Below, one piece after another: positions 26,033 through 33,075 of a stretch of DNA of 64,000 nucleotides. The stretch comes from a virus. Below the pieces are notes generated by a model. It saw only the letters and a program-made list of their open reading frames with translations, was not told the origin of the DNA and ran no database searches. Within the stretch, counting starts at the first letter, position 1; the number at the start of each line of letters is the position of its first letter. The stretch covers positions 306,805 through 370,804 of IMG/VR virus record IMGVR_UViG_3300030385_002649. One strand, 5' to 3'. A program made the translations under genes and the position numbers.

Positions 26033-26076
26033 GTCGGTTTTAGATACCAAGAGTAGCTACATTAAAGAGGCATACA

Positions 26077-26643
26077 ATGGAGTTATTCATCATCGGAATT
26101 ACAGCTGGGGTCTTAACTTTTTCGGCAGCGATTTTTCTCATGCTACGCAAGTTTCGAAAAGAAGAAGATCTAGACCCCATTTCTAGAATAGCAAATAAGC
26201 TAGAAGACGTGCATGTTTTTAGGTGTGACAAAAAATGCGGTGGTTTCTGCGGCCTAGAAGAGAAAAAACTTCCACGGTTCGGCCTAGGAGTCAATCCAAC
26301 CCAAGCATACGAATACGCAGATCCTGTAGAACCGATTATTCTAGAAACGCCTGGCGGTAGGAAAATCCCACGGATTAAGCTAGCTAATGGGAAAATTTGT
26401 CACCGAGCTTTGCGCCACGTTGGACAAGACCGTGATGGCACAATCATAACTGAAACCTTAGTTCCTCTAGACAACACTTCAAAAGCTATCAAGCACGTCT
26501 TGACAGAAAAAGTCGTTGAAGAGGATAGGGAAAAGCGCAACGAGGAGAGGAAGCAAAGAGCAAAGGAAAGGGCTGGTTGGGTTACCAAATTGAGTCACCC
26601 CAAGAAGCCAGAAAAAGCCGACGAGAAACCCCCATCAGCTTAG
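26077..26643 (+). CDS. N-terminally anchored cytoplasmic protein, 188 aa
   Basis: Residues 3-23 form a membrane helix (FIIGITAGVLTFSAAIFLM), followed by basic residues and a soluble domain with two Cys motifs (CDKKCGGFCG), then a long charged C-terminal helix rich in Glu, Lys and Arg. It is one of only two plus-strand genes inside the array region. Divergent from the previous gene and convergent, with 62-nt overlap, with the next one. Family unknown. Confidence 0.75.
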   Translation: MELFIIGITAGVLTFSAAIFLMLRKFRKEEDLDPISRIANKLEDVHVFRCDKKCGGFCGLEEKKLPRFGLGVNPTQAYEYADPVEPIILETPGGRKIPRIKLANGKICHRALRHVGQDRDGTIITETLVPLDNTSKAIKHVLTEKVVEEDREKRNEERKQRAKERAGWVTKLSHPKKPEKADEKPPSA

Positions 26644-26806
26644 CAACTTTTCCGCTAGTTTTATAAATGATCGTGCTGTACCATTCTTCAGCATCTCTGC
26701 AGCAACATCCATCAACAAGGCACGGATCGCAATGATCGATAGGAGCATCCTCGTGCAGGTTTAAATGATGGCCACATCTACAGACCCAATCTACATTAAT
26801 CGGCAT
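26582..26806 (-). CDS. CRCGH-WYS family member, 74 aa
   Basis: The ATG at 26806 gives MPINVDWVCRCGHHLNLHED; the second half keeps CLVDGCCCRDAEEWYSTII. The tail beyond WYS overlaps the end of the plus-strand anchored protein. All six probable metal ligands are present, so this is an intact member. Confidence 0.75.
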   Translation of the reverse strand: MPINVDWVCRCGHHLNLHEDAPIDHCDPCLVDGCCCRDAEEWYSTIIYKTSGKVAKLMGVSRRLFLASWGDSIW

Positions 26807-26996
26807 GTTTCGTCCAGTAACTTGGTGAGTATTTGGCCGCAATCCATATATTATCGCTAAACCATCTTCTAAAACCAGTGCAAGAGCATTCATCACTAAT
26901 ACAAGATGAAATCGATCCTGACCATGATCGTTTGCTCTTAGATCGGCTAACGATAAGATGATCACCCCGAAAATGTCCACATCTACACTTCAACAT
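26796..26996 (-). CDS. CRCGH-WYS family member, 66 aa
   Basis: The start at 26996 gives MLKCRCGHFRGDHLIVSR, then a serine-rich loop and CISDECSCTGFRRWFSDNI. Intact Cys/His set. Overlaps the next member's start by 11 nt. Confidence 0.75.
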   Translation of the reverse strand: MLKCRCGHFRGDHLIVSRSKSKRSWSGSISSCISDECSCTGFRRWFSDNIWIAAKYSPSYWTKHAD

Positions 26997-27001
26997 CAAC
27001 C

Positions 27002-27169
27002 CTACCCAAAACGCCGTTTGTCCCACTCCCACCCGTTTTCCCAGATGAGGGTTTCAGAATACCACACTGAGAACTGCTCGCACGGACATCCTTCAATTCT
27101 GCAATAAGCATCGTCGTTGGTATCGATATGGTTCGGAATCTCATGTGAACATCGACAAAGTACTTCCAT
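27002..27169 (-). CDS. CRCGH-WYS family member, 55 aa
   Basis: The ATG at 27169 yields MEVLCRCSHEIPNHIDTN and CRIEGCPCEQFSVWYSETLI. Serine replaces the glycine of CGH. Intact otherwise. Divergent from the MKLSEL gene across 27 bp. Confidence 0.75.
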   Translation of the reverse strand: MEVLCRCSHEIPNHIDTNDDAYCRIEGCPCEQFSVWYSETLIWENGWEWDKRRFG

Positions 27170-27196
27170 ATCGAGTAAGATACGCAAATTTAAAGA

Positions 27197-27451
27197 ATGA
27201 AACTCTCAGAGCTATTCAAAGAAGAAAACTGGGGTTGGGCCGTTAAAGGAGACAAGAAACCTCCTGCTAAACCAAAACCCAAGAAAAAAAAGATGACTCA
27301 AGCCGAAATCGACCAAAGAATAGGAGAAAGACAAGAAGCCTTCTCCAATTCAACATTCCGTGATCGAGACATCGCTGACGAGTTGCTAGAAAAACAAAGA
27401 AAAGCGAACTTAGCCAAAAAGACTAATGCTCGTCGCCGATCTTCGACCTAG
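27197..27451 (+). CDS. Basic lysine-rich protein, 84 aa
   Basis: Begins MKLSELFKEENWGW, then a proline/lysine stretch (KPPAKPKPKKKKMT) and a charged helix. The opening resembles that of the neighbouring 97-aa protein (MKLSHLHESDF). Its composition suggests nucleic-acid or membrane contact. Converges with that gene over 29 nt. Confidence 0.65.
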   Translation: MKLSELFKEENWGWAVKGDKKPPAKPKPKKKKMTQAEIDQRIGERQEAFSNSTFRDRDIADELLEKQRKANLAKKTNARRRSST

Positions 27452-27716
27452 TAGCCTCCCACATTTTTTCAGCTTTAGCCAACCTAACCTGAGCGGAAGC
27501 TAAACGACGATTGTTCTTGGAAATCGCGGTTTTCCAACCCCTAACACCACCACCCCTATCCTTATCGGATTCGAGATCTCTAGTGTCAGCGCCCTGTTCC
27601 GCGCTAGTTAGCCCAGCCCGAAGCTTATCCAATTTATTCAACAACGCTGCTACTTCTGCGCGAGCGTTCATAAATTGAGTGCCAAAATCAGATTCGTGTA
27701 AGTGACTAAGCTTCAT
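27423..27716 (-). CDS. Helical charged protein, 97 aa
   Basis: The ATG at 27716 overlaps the stop of the upstream family member (TGATG). Predicted to be almost entirely helical (EVAALLNKLDKLRAGLTSAE; RLASAQVRLAKAEKMWEA), perhaps a coiled coil. Shares the MKLS-x-L-x-E opening with the plus-strand gene. Function unknown. Confidence 0.7.
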   Translation of the reverse strand: MKLSHLHESDFGTQFMNARAEVAALLNKLDKLRAGLTSAEQGADTRDLESDKDRGGGVRGWKTAISKNNRRLASAQVRLAKAEKMWEATRSKIGDEH

Positions 27717-27868
27717 CAATTTATTTTTTTCTTAACCTCATCCTGATAGTATTGAAGATGGACGTCAAAAGAAATCCAACACTTAAAATGGGTGCAAAAA
27801 CATTTATAACAAGGAAACTTGCTGTCTTGCTCATGGTCTAGAATGTTGTGTCCGCATCTACATTGCAT
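27716..27868 (-). CDS. CRCGH-WYS family member, 50 aa
   Basis: MQCRCGHNILDHEQ then CYKCFCTHFKCWISFDV; WIS replaces WYS. Compact and intact in its Cys/His set. Coupled to the 97-aa gene by TGATG. Confidence 0.75.
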   Translation of the reverse strand: MQCRCGHNILDHEQDSKFPCYKCFCTHFKCWISFDVHLQYYQDEVKKKIN

Positions 27869-27876
27869 ATTTATTA

Positions 27877-28044
27877 TCAACGATTTAAGCACACAATGAA
27901 AAGAGCAATTACTGATACAATTTGTAACACTATAAAAATAACCCTTATGAAGTCGAAACTAAAAACATATTTAGCGTTTCTAGCTAGAAAACTCGTAGGG
28001 TGTAGTTTTTCAGCGTGGAACCATTCTTTGGTAGGAGGCGGCAA
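27877..28044 (-). CDS. Possible single-span membrane peptide, 55 aa (TTG start)
   Basis: An open frame from a TTG at 28044 reads PPPTKEWFHAEKLHP and then a strong hydrophobic helix (VIFIVLQIVSVIALFIVC). It fills the gap between two family genes, and its sequence looks coding, but no ATG is available. The opposite-strand frame here has no support. Confidence 0.4.
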   Translation of the reverse strand: MPPPTKEWFHAEKLHPTSFLARNAKYVFSFDFIRVIFIVLQIVSVIALFIVCLNR

Positions 28045-28054
28045 TGGGAAAATT

Positions 28055-28345
28055 CTAGGCCCTCCAAGCCGATATCAACCAACTACCATCTCCAAGCATT
28101 ATTATTCTCTTGTCGAGGGCTGATATTACCCCACCATGATTTTTAGCTGAGACCTTAAAAGAATGCCAAAGTGAGAAAGAAGAGCACTTACACATCCTCT
28201 CCCGGGCTTCTCCTTCTGTTTTGGCCTCGTCCCAACCCGGGAGCACATGATAACATCTTTCGCTATTTTCTAAGACCCCGGCATGCGACCGCATGGTATG
28301 TCCACACCGGCACCTTGGGATTCCACGCATATCAGAGACTGCCAT
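28055..28345 (-). CDS. CRCGH-WYS family member with long loop, 96 aa
   Basis: AAGGATTAACG precedes the ATG. MAVSDMRGIPRCRCGHTMRS opens the protein; a loop of about 30 residues separates it from RMCKCSSFSLWHSFKVSA, where WHS replaces WYS. Longest loop among intact members. Confidence 0.75.
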   Translation of the reverse strand: MAVSDMRGIPRCRCGHTMRSHAGVLENSERCYHVLPGWDEAKTEGEARERMCKCSSFSLWHSFKVSAKNHGGVISALDKRIIMLGDGSWLISAWRA

Positions 28346-28526
28346 CGTTAATCCTTTTTACAGCTACCCAATTCTGGCGTGATGGATCAGGTGGAGACTG
28401 AGATCGACGCGAGGGAGTTGGAGTTCGTTTCCAGTCATTGATTATCACGCGATGAAACCTTACCCTATAGCTAAACCAGCACTTAGACCAGGCATGCTGC
28501 AAGCGATCTAAACGACACCTACACAT
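28332..28526 (-). CDS. Short-type CRCGH-WYS relative, 64 aa
   Basis: MCRCRLDRLQHAWSKCWFSY keeps the first C-x-C, one His, a single later Cys and WFS, but lacks the second C-x-C. The unusual tail (TPTPSRRSQSPPDPSRQ) is encoded opposite a 40-bp segment nearly identical to 39598-39655, so the tail arose by insertion of foreign sequence. Confidence 0.6.
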   Translation of the reverse strand: MCRCRLDRLQHAWSKCWFSYRVRFHRVIINDWKRTPTPSRRSQSPPDPSRQNWVAVKRINDGSL

Positions 28527-28734
28527 CTAGATTGTGAGGAATATAAGGAGCACAAACGATACCAGTGCTCAACTTAGAATTGCCTTTGTATCCCATCATC
28601 GCATTAGGGTGCTTAATCTGATAGCTAAACCAGCACTTAGAGTTTTCAAAACACCTACAGGACGTCTCATTCGTATGATGATGACGCCTACTATAAATGG
28701 GGTCGGAATAAACGGTCCATCTTCTGCTCAGCAT
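28519..28734 (-). CDS. Degenerate CRCGH-WYS relative, 71 aa
   Basis: Has only a late CRCFENSKCWFSYQIKH block after an unrelated N-terminus. The missing N-terminal CRCH segment lies just upstream in another frame (28691..28759), so this looks like one member split by a frame change. Confidence 0.5.
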   Translation of the reverse strand: MLSRRWTVYSDPIYSRRHHHTNETSCRCFENSKCWFSYQIKHPNAMMGYKGNSKLSTGIVCAPYIPHNLDV

Positions 28735-28759
28735 GGCACCTACAACTAGAGAAAATCAT
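28691..28759 (-). pseudogene. N-terminal remnant of a CRCGH-WYS member, 22 aa
   Basis: MIFSSCRCHAEQKMDR and stop, coupled to the upstream member as TAATG. It supplies the first half that the 28519..28734 frame lacks. Confidence 0.45.
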
Positions 28760-28929
28760 TAAAAAACCCGTGGATAGTTATGTCTAAGATAGATTGTCTT
28801 ACTATGCCACATCGCAAATCTTACACAATCACAATCCGCACATTCATGGTTTGGGAAATCAAGTTCATGTGAGAGCCAATCAGTGTGACCGCAACGACAA
28901 ATTTGGTTTCCGCCTATCGGACCTGACAT
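28759..28929 (-). CDS. CRCGH-WYS family member, 56 aa
   Basis: A textbook member: MSGPIGGNQICRCGHTDWLS, then CADCDCVRFAMWHSKTIYL. All ligands present; WHS in place of WYS. The stop overlaps the next ATG (TAATG). Confidence 0.8.
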   Translation of the reverse strand: MSGPIGGNQICRCGHTDWLSHELDFPNHECADCDCVRFAMWHSKTIYLRHNYPRVF

Positions 28930-29065
28930 TATTCAACCTTCTGAATATTCTAATTATATTGCTAAACCATCTATTGTAAGCAACACAACCACAACCCACG
29001 CACGCTACCCATTTAGTGTTGCCAGGATTGGTGTGAGATCTTACATCGTGTCCACATCTACACAT
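28880..29065 (-). CDS. CRCGH-WYS family member, 61 aa
   Basis: The ATG at 29065, overlapping the metallopeptidase-like gene's last codons, gives MCRCGHDVRSHTN and CVGCGCVAYNRWFSNIIRI. A longer start at 29134 would add a hydrophobic leader, but inside the upstream gene; the short form is preferred. Confidence 0.75.
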   Translation of the reverse strand: MCRCGHDVRSHTNPGNTKWVACVGCGCVAYNRWFSNIIRIFRRLNNVRSDRRKPNLSLRSH

Positions 29066-29477
29066 AAGACCCGAAAGCATAGCTGCGAGCATCAGGAAAA
29101 AAAGACGGATCTTCATGCCACTCTTTGCCATCATAATAGCTCTTTAATTGCTCAGTAGCCCACCCCAAAGCGGCAGGAGTAAAGTTTACTCCAGCAAAAG
29201 ACGCTAGTTCTAAACCGCACCGCCAAGCCTCGGCCTCGAAGAAACAACCATAGGGTTGCTCCGGATAAGAACGCCTAGGATCTAAACAATGACCAAGTTC
29301 ATGATAAAAAGAAATCAATCCTAACTCATCATCCTCATAGACTCCAAGACCAACCCAATCGTCTCCAGCAGAACAAGCAGAGTTTTTGTTAAATTGAGTG
29401 TCCTCAAGCATGTCTACCGACACCCCATGAAGATAAGCTATATAAGCGATATCGTCATACATAAAATTAATCGCCAT
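29058..29477 (-). CDS. Zincin-type metallopeptidase-like protein, 139 aa
   Basis: Contains H59-E60-L-G-H63 in an SFYHELGHCLDP context, the zinc-binding and catalytic motif of zincin peptidases, with FFEAEAWRCG about 20 residues later offering a glutamate third ligand (gluzincin-like spacing). No signal peptide, so it should act in the cytoplasm. It is one of two enzyme-like genes embedded in the array; a role in processing host or array proteins is speculation. Confidence 0.7.
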   Translation of the reverse strand: MAINFMYDDIAYIAYLHGVSVDMLEDTQFNKNSACSAGDDWVGLGVYEDDELGLISFYHELGHCLDPRRSYPEQPYGCFFEAEAWRCGLELASFAGVNFTPAALGWATEQLKSYYDGKEWHEDPSFFPDARSYAFGSYV

Positions 29478-29619
29478 TCACTTCCTTGTTAAAGAGAATT
29501 TCATAACTATACCACGGAAAAAACCTCTCGCAATCGCACCTCTTACACACTGGGTCTCGCCAACTATAATGATTCCGAGAAGAATGGCCACACCGACAAG
29601 GTAAACTAAGTAATTGCAT
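29467..29619 (-). CDS. CRCGH-WYS family member, 50 aa
   Basis: MQLLSLPCRCGHSSRNHYSW and CKRCDCERFFPWYSYEILF: intact. Overlaps the metallopeptidase-like gene's start by 11 nt. Confidence 0.8.
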   Translation of the reverse strand: MQLLSLPCRCGHSSRNHYSWRDPVCKRCDCERFFPWYSYEILFNKEVNGD

Positions 29620-29633
29620 ATCTTCGACAGATC

Positions 29634-29771
29634 CTAATTGCAGTATGACCGTTCAAGTGATAGACAGATCCTACTAGAAAACCAAGTGTTAAATTGACAC
29701 GAGACTTTGTTGTCACCACGGAACCAAGCTGAAGAGTGAGACATCCACGTCCTGCCGCACCGACAAGTCAT
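29634..29771 (-). CDS. Short-type CRCGH-WYS family member, 45 aa
   Basis: MTCRCGRTWMSHSSAW, then a single Cys and WFS (SCQFNTWFSSRI). Arg replaces the motif His and the second C-x-C is reduced to one Cys. Coupled to the HDAC-like gene as ATGA. Confidence 0.7.
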   Translation of the reverse strand: MTCRCGRTWMSHSSAWFRGDNKVSCQFNTWFSSRICLSLERSYCN

Positions 29772-30679
29772 AAAACCTTTAAGCACTCTGCCAAAGTATT
29801 ATGATGGATGTCCAGCACTTTCTGAAGAGGCTCTTGATATCCACCAGCTAGATTCCAAGCAATAGGAATGTCCATTCCCCTCAAGGTTTCAAACACAACC
29901 CGATCACGCTCAATTAATTGCTCAGTCGTCAAGGCACCGAATACCCCCAACATTTCATGACAAGGATCATCACAATGAGGATCAGCGCCAGCTTGAAAGA
30001 GAACAATATCACATCCAGCAAAATCAGAGAGAATCTCAGGAAGAGATAATACCCAGCGTGCACCAGAACCCTTCTTCCAAGAAAAGCTCTGACGTCCACC
30101 CCACATGCCGTCGTGGTAATTAAATCTAATATCACCACCGACAGTATAATGATGAATACGGTTGTCATCAAGCTCTTCCTTTTTTACTAACCACTCAATT
30201 ATCGTATCAGTACCATTACCATAATGATGATCAAGATCAAGGATCCCAACCTTATCGACGGTCTTCAACAACTCAACAGCGGTCACCATCAAGCCATTGA
30301 AAGTACAAAACCCCATCGACCTATCATGGGTCGCATGATGAAAACCACTAGTCGGGCTCATCGCAATAGTCTTATTCTCAAGAGCATATTTAGCAGCAGC
30401 TAAGAAACTCCCACTAGTCCAAGGAAGAGTCTCAGCAATACTCCTCAACTTGTTTCCAAAGCCGTTATTCTTTAGACAATCTAAAATGCCCTCAACGTGT
30501 CGCTTCTCATGAACCGCACAAAACTGCTCTACAGTTACGGGGTCGAAATCGCTAACAACTTCAATGGATTGTTTCTGCTCTAACCATTGCTCAACTAGAA
30601 CTTTTGGCTTTTTAGCACTAGGAGAGAAACTCGTCTCTGCTGTGGTGGCTTGGTTTTCGTTATAGAAGACTTTTAACAT
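29768..30679 (-). CDS. HDAC-like / acetylpolyamine amidohydrolase, 303 aa
   Basis: A zinc-dependent deacetylase fold (arginase-deacetylase superfamily). Family motifs are intact: SPTSGFHHATHDRSMGFCTF with the catalytic His pair, ILDLDHHYGNGT supplying Asp and His zinc ligands, and FQAGADPHCDDP supplying the second Asp. The length suits an acetylpolyamine amidohydrolase or class II-like HDAC. Possible substrates are acetylated polyamines, which help neutralise packaged DNA, or acetylated host proteins. It lies inside the CRCGH-WYS array with the same orientation. Confidence 0.88.
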   Translation of the reverse strand: MLKVFYNENQATTAETSFSPSAKKPKVLVEQWLEQKQSIEVVSDFDPVTVEQFCAVHEKRHVEGILDCLKNNGFGNKLRSIAETLPWTSGSFLAAAKYALENKTIAMSPTSGFHHATHDRSMGFCTFNGLMVTAVELLKTVDKVGILDLDHHYGNGTDTIIEWLVKKEELDDNRIHHYTVGGDIRFNYHDGMWGGRQSFSWKKGSGARWVLSLPEILSDFAGCDIVLFQAGADPHCDDPCHEMLGVFGALTTEQLIERDRVVFETLRGMDIPIAWNLAGGYQEPLQKVLDIHHNTLAECLKVL

Positions 30680-30833
30680 GTGAGTTGCCTTGCATTCTGT
30701 GGGCTAGTTGTGTATAATTTTCTGGATAGTCATAAGTTTTGACGTATTTGGCTACTAAATTGAGCCGAACACTATACCACAGGTTGAACCAATTGCCATC
30801 GGTCCCTCTCAGTTTGTCGCTGCCATCCATCAT
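30660..30833 (-). pseudogene. C-terminal CRCGH-WYS remnant, 57 aa
   Basis: Only the C-terminal signature survives (GNWFNLWYSVRLNLVAKYV); no Cys motif precedes it in frame. It overlaps the HDAC-like start by 20 nt, with tandem ATGs at 30833 and 30830. Whether it is still expressed is unknown. Confidence 0.45.
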
Positions 30834-30885
30834 TGCGATTACCTGTTTTCTTTTGCCATTCTAGATCCTCTACGCCCGGCCGCCC

Positions 30886-31059
30886 TTAGCGCCGCACGCC
30901 TTTTAGAAAACAGCTGCAAACTGACCCAACAATAATTGGGCCAAGCAAGAGGATGAGGATGATAAGATGTCCTATCGGGATAGACGTGGCAGATGGCTGC
31001 AATTCTTCTATCCAATGTCGTTCATACGTTATTGAGCATCTGCATTTACATAGCTTCAA
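30886..31059 (-). CDS. CRC-motif protein with membrane segment, 57 aa (TTG start)
   Basis: A frame from TTG at 31059 reads KLCKCRCSITYERHW and then a hydrophobic helix (LIILILLLGPIIVGSVC). The N-terminus is the family motif; the WYS half is replaced by a membrane span. No ATG is present, so expression is uncertain. Confidence 0.4.
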   Translation of the reverse strand: MKLCKCRCSITYERHWIEELQPSATSIPIGHLIILILLLGPIIVGSVCSCFLKGVRR

Positions 31060-31129
31060 TGAGTTTGCCCATCACATAAGCAAAAGCAGCGACTGCGGCA
31101 ATGGTTATAATAGCTTCTGGCCAACCCAT
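31046..31129 (-). CDS. Single-span membrane peptide, 27 aa
   Basis: MGWPEAIITIAAVAAFAYVM and six further residues: one membrane helix, with an AGGAG just upstream of the ATG. Overlaps the following frame by 14 nt. Function unknown. Confidence 0.5.
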   Translation of the reverse strand: MGWPEAIITIAAVAAFAYVMGKLIEAM

Positions 31130-31142
31130 AACAACTCTCCTG

Positions 31143-31343
31143 TTAAGCGTCAGATACGCCCGAGCGAACCCTTATTCTTTTTAAACTAAGGTCCATGTAC
31201 AACCGACAACTATACCACCTCTTAAAAACCTCACAATGAAACATTTCACACGGAAGAGGAGCATCAATACTAATAATATGACGATGACGGCTTAGGCTGT
31301 GATCGCACCTACAATCATTAAGATGATTTCTAAATATTAGCAC
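31143..31343 (-). CDS. CRCGH-WYS family member, 66 aa (GTG start)
   Basis: CRCDHSLSRHRH, later CEMFHCEVFKRWYSCRLYM. Asp replaces the motif Gly and one Cys of the second pair is lost. The GTG at 31343 overlaps the upstream stop by 7 nt; no ATG lies before the motif. Confidence 0.7.
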   Translation of the reverse strand: MLIFRNHLNDCRCDHSLSRHRHIISIDAPLPCEMFHCEVFKRWYSCRLYMDLSLKRIRVRSGVSDA

Positions 31344-31507
31344 TTAGAAATCCGAAAGTTCAGCCTAATAGCGTCGCTGAGCCAAGGTTTAAATTCGAAA
31401 CAAGAGCACATTCCTACTTTGCAATTCTCATTTCTAGAGAAATAAGAGTGTTCCTTATGAGAAGACCAAAACCCATGGCCACACCTACATATTTCAGATA
31501 AGAACAT
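31337..31507 (-). CDS. CRCGH-WYS family member, 56 aa
   Basis: MFLSEICRCGHGFWSSHKEH, then CKVGMCSCFEFKPWLSDAI, with WLS instead of WYS. Intact ligand set. Confidence 0.75.
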   Translation of the reverse strand: MFLSEICRCGHGFWSSHKEHSYFSRNENCKVGMCSCFEFKPWLSDAIRLNFRISKC

Positions 31508-31653
31508 TTTCCGGTAGCCTCTTTAACGTTTTCAACACCCTCGACCTATTATACCAAATTATACCAGAACGCCACGGCCTAGATATGTGGGACATAAGCC
31601 CATGCCCATGTTCTTCCCATTTCAAGCCACATTTACAACGTGGGAAGTTCATT
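31494..31653 (-). pseudogene. CRCGH-WYS member broken by a one-base shift
   Basis: The first frame reads MNFPRCKCGLK and then leaves the family pattern and stops. From an AAAA run near 31620 the other frame reads WEEHGHGLMSHISRPWRSG and IIWYNRSRVLK, restoring the family-like layout. One extra A in the run explains the break. Confidence 0.6.
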
Positions 31654-31858
31654 CTGGTAGAGGGTCGAATTTAGGAATAATGCTGAGAATGTGCCCGTCG
31701 AAGTCAACAATATCGTCATCGAAACTACTAAGGATCTGAGCATGACGCTCCTCGGTTGACTTCTGAGAGTTTTTCACGATGAGGATCTCTAAACTATACC
31801 AAAATTCGTCGTCAGATCTGAAGAACTTCCTCTTCATAGCATCAAACGGCTCAATCAT
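31649..31858 (-). CDS. Degenerate CRCGH-WYS relative, 69 aa
   Basis: Keeps DEFWYSLEILI but has no cysteines; the acidic C-terminus is unique. Coupled to the upstream 27-aa frame as ATGA. Possibly repurposed. Confidence 0.55.
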   Translation of the reverse strand: MIEPFDAMKRKFFRSDDEFWYSLEILIVKNSQKSTEERHAQILSSFDDDIVDFDGHILSIIPKFDPLPE

Positions 31859-31938
31859 TTAATTGGAGCCTTGACATAAATCAAAAAACTATACCAACAA
31901 ATGTTGTTAGACTTGACGACAGTATCAGAAACGCGCAT
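31855..31938 (-). CDS. C-terminal CRCGH-WYS fragment, 27 aa
   Basis: MRVSDTVVKSNNICWYSFLI and seven more residues: only one Cys and the WYS block remain. Its own ATG and ATGA coupling to the next frame suggest it may still be translated. Confidence 0.45.
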   Translation of the reverse strand: MRVSDTVVKSNNICWYSFLIYVKAPIK

Positions 31939-31939
31939 T

Positions 31940-32017
31940 TTAATCCTTCATAATCATTATCAACATTGCAGAATAACTAACGACAAACACGAAACAAATG
32001 AGCCCAAAAATTGTCAC
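31940..32017 (-). CDS. Single-span membrane peptide, 25 aa (GTG start)
   Basis: The GTG overlaps the upstream stop (GTGA). TIFGLICFVFVVSYSAMLIM is one membrane helix. It separates two family genes. Unknown function. Confidence 0.45.
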   Translation of the reverse strand: MTIFGLICFVFVVSYSAMLIMIMKD

Positions 32018-32190
32018 TTCACTCCTGGCGAAGTATGTTTCGAACGGTGCGCATTCAAGACCTTATGCTTGCTATGAGCATGACCAACCAGATAGCTAAA
32101 CCAACAACCAACTCTGGCTGGCCGACGCTTACCACACTTACAAGGAATTGGTTGCCTGATGAAAGCCTTACAGATGTTTTTGCCATACAC
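32014..32190 (-). CDS. Short-type CRCGH-WYS relative, 58 aa (GTG start)
   Basis: ICKAFIRQPIPCKCGKRRPA, then GCWFSYLVGHAHSKHK: one C-x-C-G and a C-W-F-S, as in the short members near 33.1-33.4 kb. The GTG start shares bases with the upstream stop. Confidence 0.5.
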   Translation of the reverse strand: MYGKNICKAFIRQPIPCKCGKRRPARVGCWFSYLVGHAHSKHKVLNAHRSKHTSPGVK

Positions 32191-32354
32191 TATCCTCTAG
32201 ACTCCCAACGGATGCAATAACTAAACCAACAAGCAGGCAAGGCGCTCAATGGCGTCATTATTGCACGAGCACCATTGATTGCGCATTTGCAATGGTTGTA
32301 AGCTTCAGAATCAAAATCGTTATAAAGCAGCAATGCGCAACAGTGTCTAATCAT
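32190..32354 (-). CDS. Degenerate CRCGH-WYS relative, 54 aa
   Basis: HCCALLLYNDF, a middle CKC, and CWFSYCIRWES at the end. Motif order is kept but spacing is altered. Coupled at the start by TAATG. Confidence 0.55.
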   Translation of the reverse strand: MIRHCCALLLYNDFDSEAYNHCKCAINGARAIMTPLSALPACWFSYCIRWESRG

Positions 32355-32491
32355 TAGGCGTTCTCTTCAGACCCAAAGACAAATCTTTTAAATTTTTTGA
32401 CCCTAGTGCTATACCAACAATCTCCGAACACAATATGGCCGCGACCAGTAGTAAGAATGCAGCACCGACAAAGAACGTCTGGACTCCTCAT
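32354..32491 (-). CDS. Short-type CRCGH-WYS member, 45 aa
   Basis: MRSPDVLCRCCILTTGRGH and DCWYSTRVKKFKRF: C-x-C, a distant His, one later Cys and WYS. Overlaps both neighbours by 1-4 nt. Confidence 0.65.
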   Translation of the reverse strand: MRSPDVLCRCCILTTGRGHIVFGDCWYSTRVKKFKRFVFGSEENA

Positions 32492-32661
32492 ACGCCGCAC
32501 GCTTCTCTTTTAGCCTTTTTAGCTAGTTCTTTAGCACGACCATCATACCTTTTTACCCGCTGATCGTCGCCAACATGATAAGAAAACCACCTATTCCACC
32601 ATTCATAATTGCCGTTGTTCCTAGGGAGTATCATGTCGCCAGTTAGTCGCCAATTATCCAT
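32488..32661 (-). CDS. C-terminal CRCGH-WYS relative, 57 aa
   Basis: NYEWWNRWFSYHVG is the only family trace, followed by a charged helix (KELAKKAKREA). The ATG at 32661 overlaps the upstream member's stop by 8 nt, so the longer frame from 32811 is rejected. Confidence 0.55.
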   Translation of the reverse strand: MDNWRLTGDMILPRNNGNYEWWNRWFSYHVGDDQRVKRYDGRAKELAKKAKREACGV

Positions 32662-32842
32662 GATGCCAAAACCAAATCCTGAAAGAAATCCAACTTCTAA
32701 AATCCACACAGTTGCATTTAGGTGAAATACATTGATAATTGTCGGTGTTCTCATATTGAACCTTATGATAGTCGGAAGCATGGCTACACCGACAGTGAAA
32801 GGAAGAATCAAACCGACGTAGAATTCTTCCTTTCACGTCCAC
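32654..32842 (-). CDS. CRCGH-WYS family member, 62 aa
   Basis: FHCRCSHASDYHKVQY, then CISPKCNCVDFRSWISFRI; Ser replaces Gly and WIS replaces WYS. Intact ligands. Confidence 0.75.
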   Translation of the reverse strand: MDVKGRILRRFDSSFHCRCSHASDYHKVQYENTDNYQCISPKCNCVDFRSWISFRIWFWHHG

Positions 32843-33075
32843 AAATTCATAGCACCGAATTTTTTCATCCGGTGAAGATTGCTATTCCGGACGACTAAAG
32901 ATTTTCTAGCAATAGCGTGAGAGTGCCAAGGCTTAAAGCTTTCGCACTCACAGCCCTCACCCAAACAAGTCCTCATGCCTTCGGTGGTGGTCACCCAATC
33001 ATGTTCAGCTTTTGTAGTATCAAGATAATACCATCTTTTAATGTCAGAGTGACCACACCTACATATCGTAATCAT
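32833..33075 (-). CDS. CRCGH-WYS family member, 80 aa
   Basis: The ATG at 33075 has GGAG 8 nt upstream and overlaps the previous stop as ATGA. MITICRCGHSDIKRWY starts it and CLGEGCECESFKPWHSHAI closes the motif. Long loop, intact. Confidence 0.78.
   Translation of the reverse strand: MITICRCGHSDIKRWYYLDTTKAEHDWVTTTEGMRTCLGEGCECESFKPWHSHAIARKSLVVRNSNLHRMKKFGAMNLWT

Noticed and set aside
27896-28123. Plus-strand frame of about 75 aa in the array
   Set aside because: It overlaps well-supported minus genes and has no ribosome-binding site; the minus frame 27877..28044 fits the gap better.
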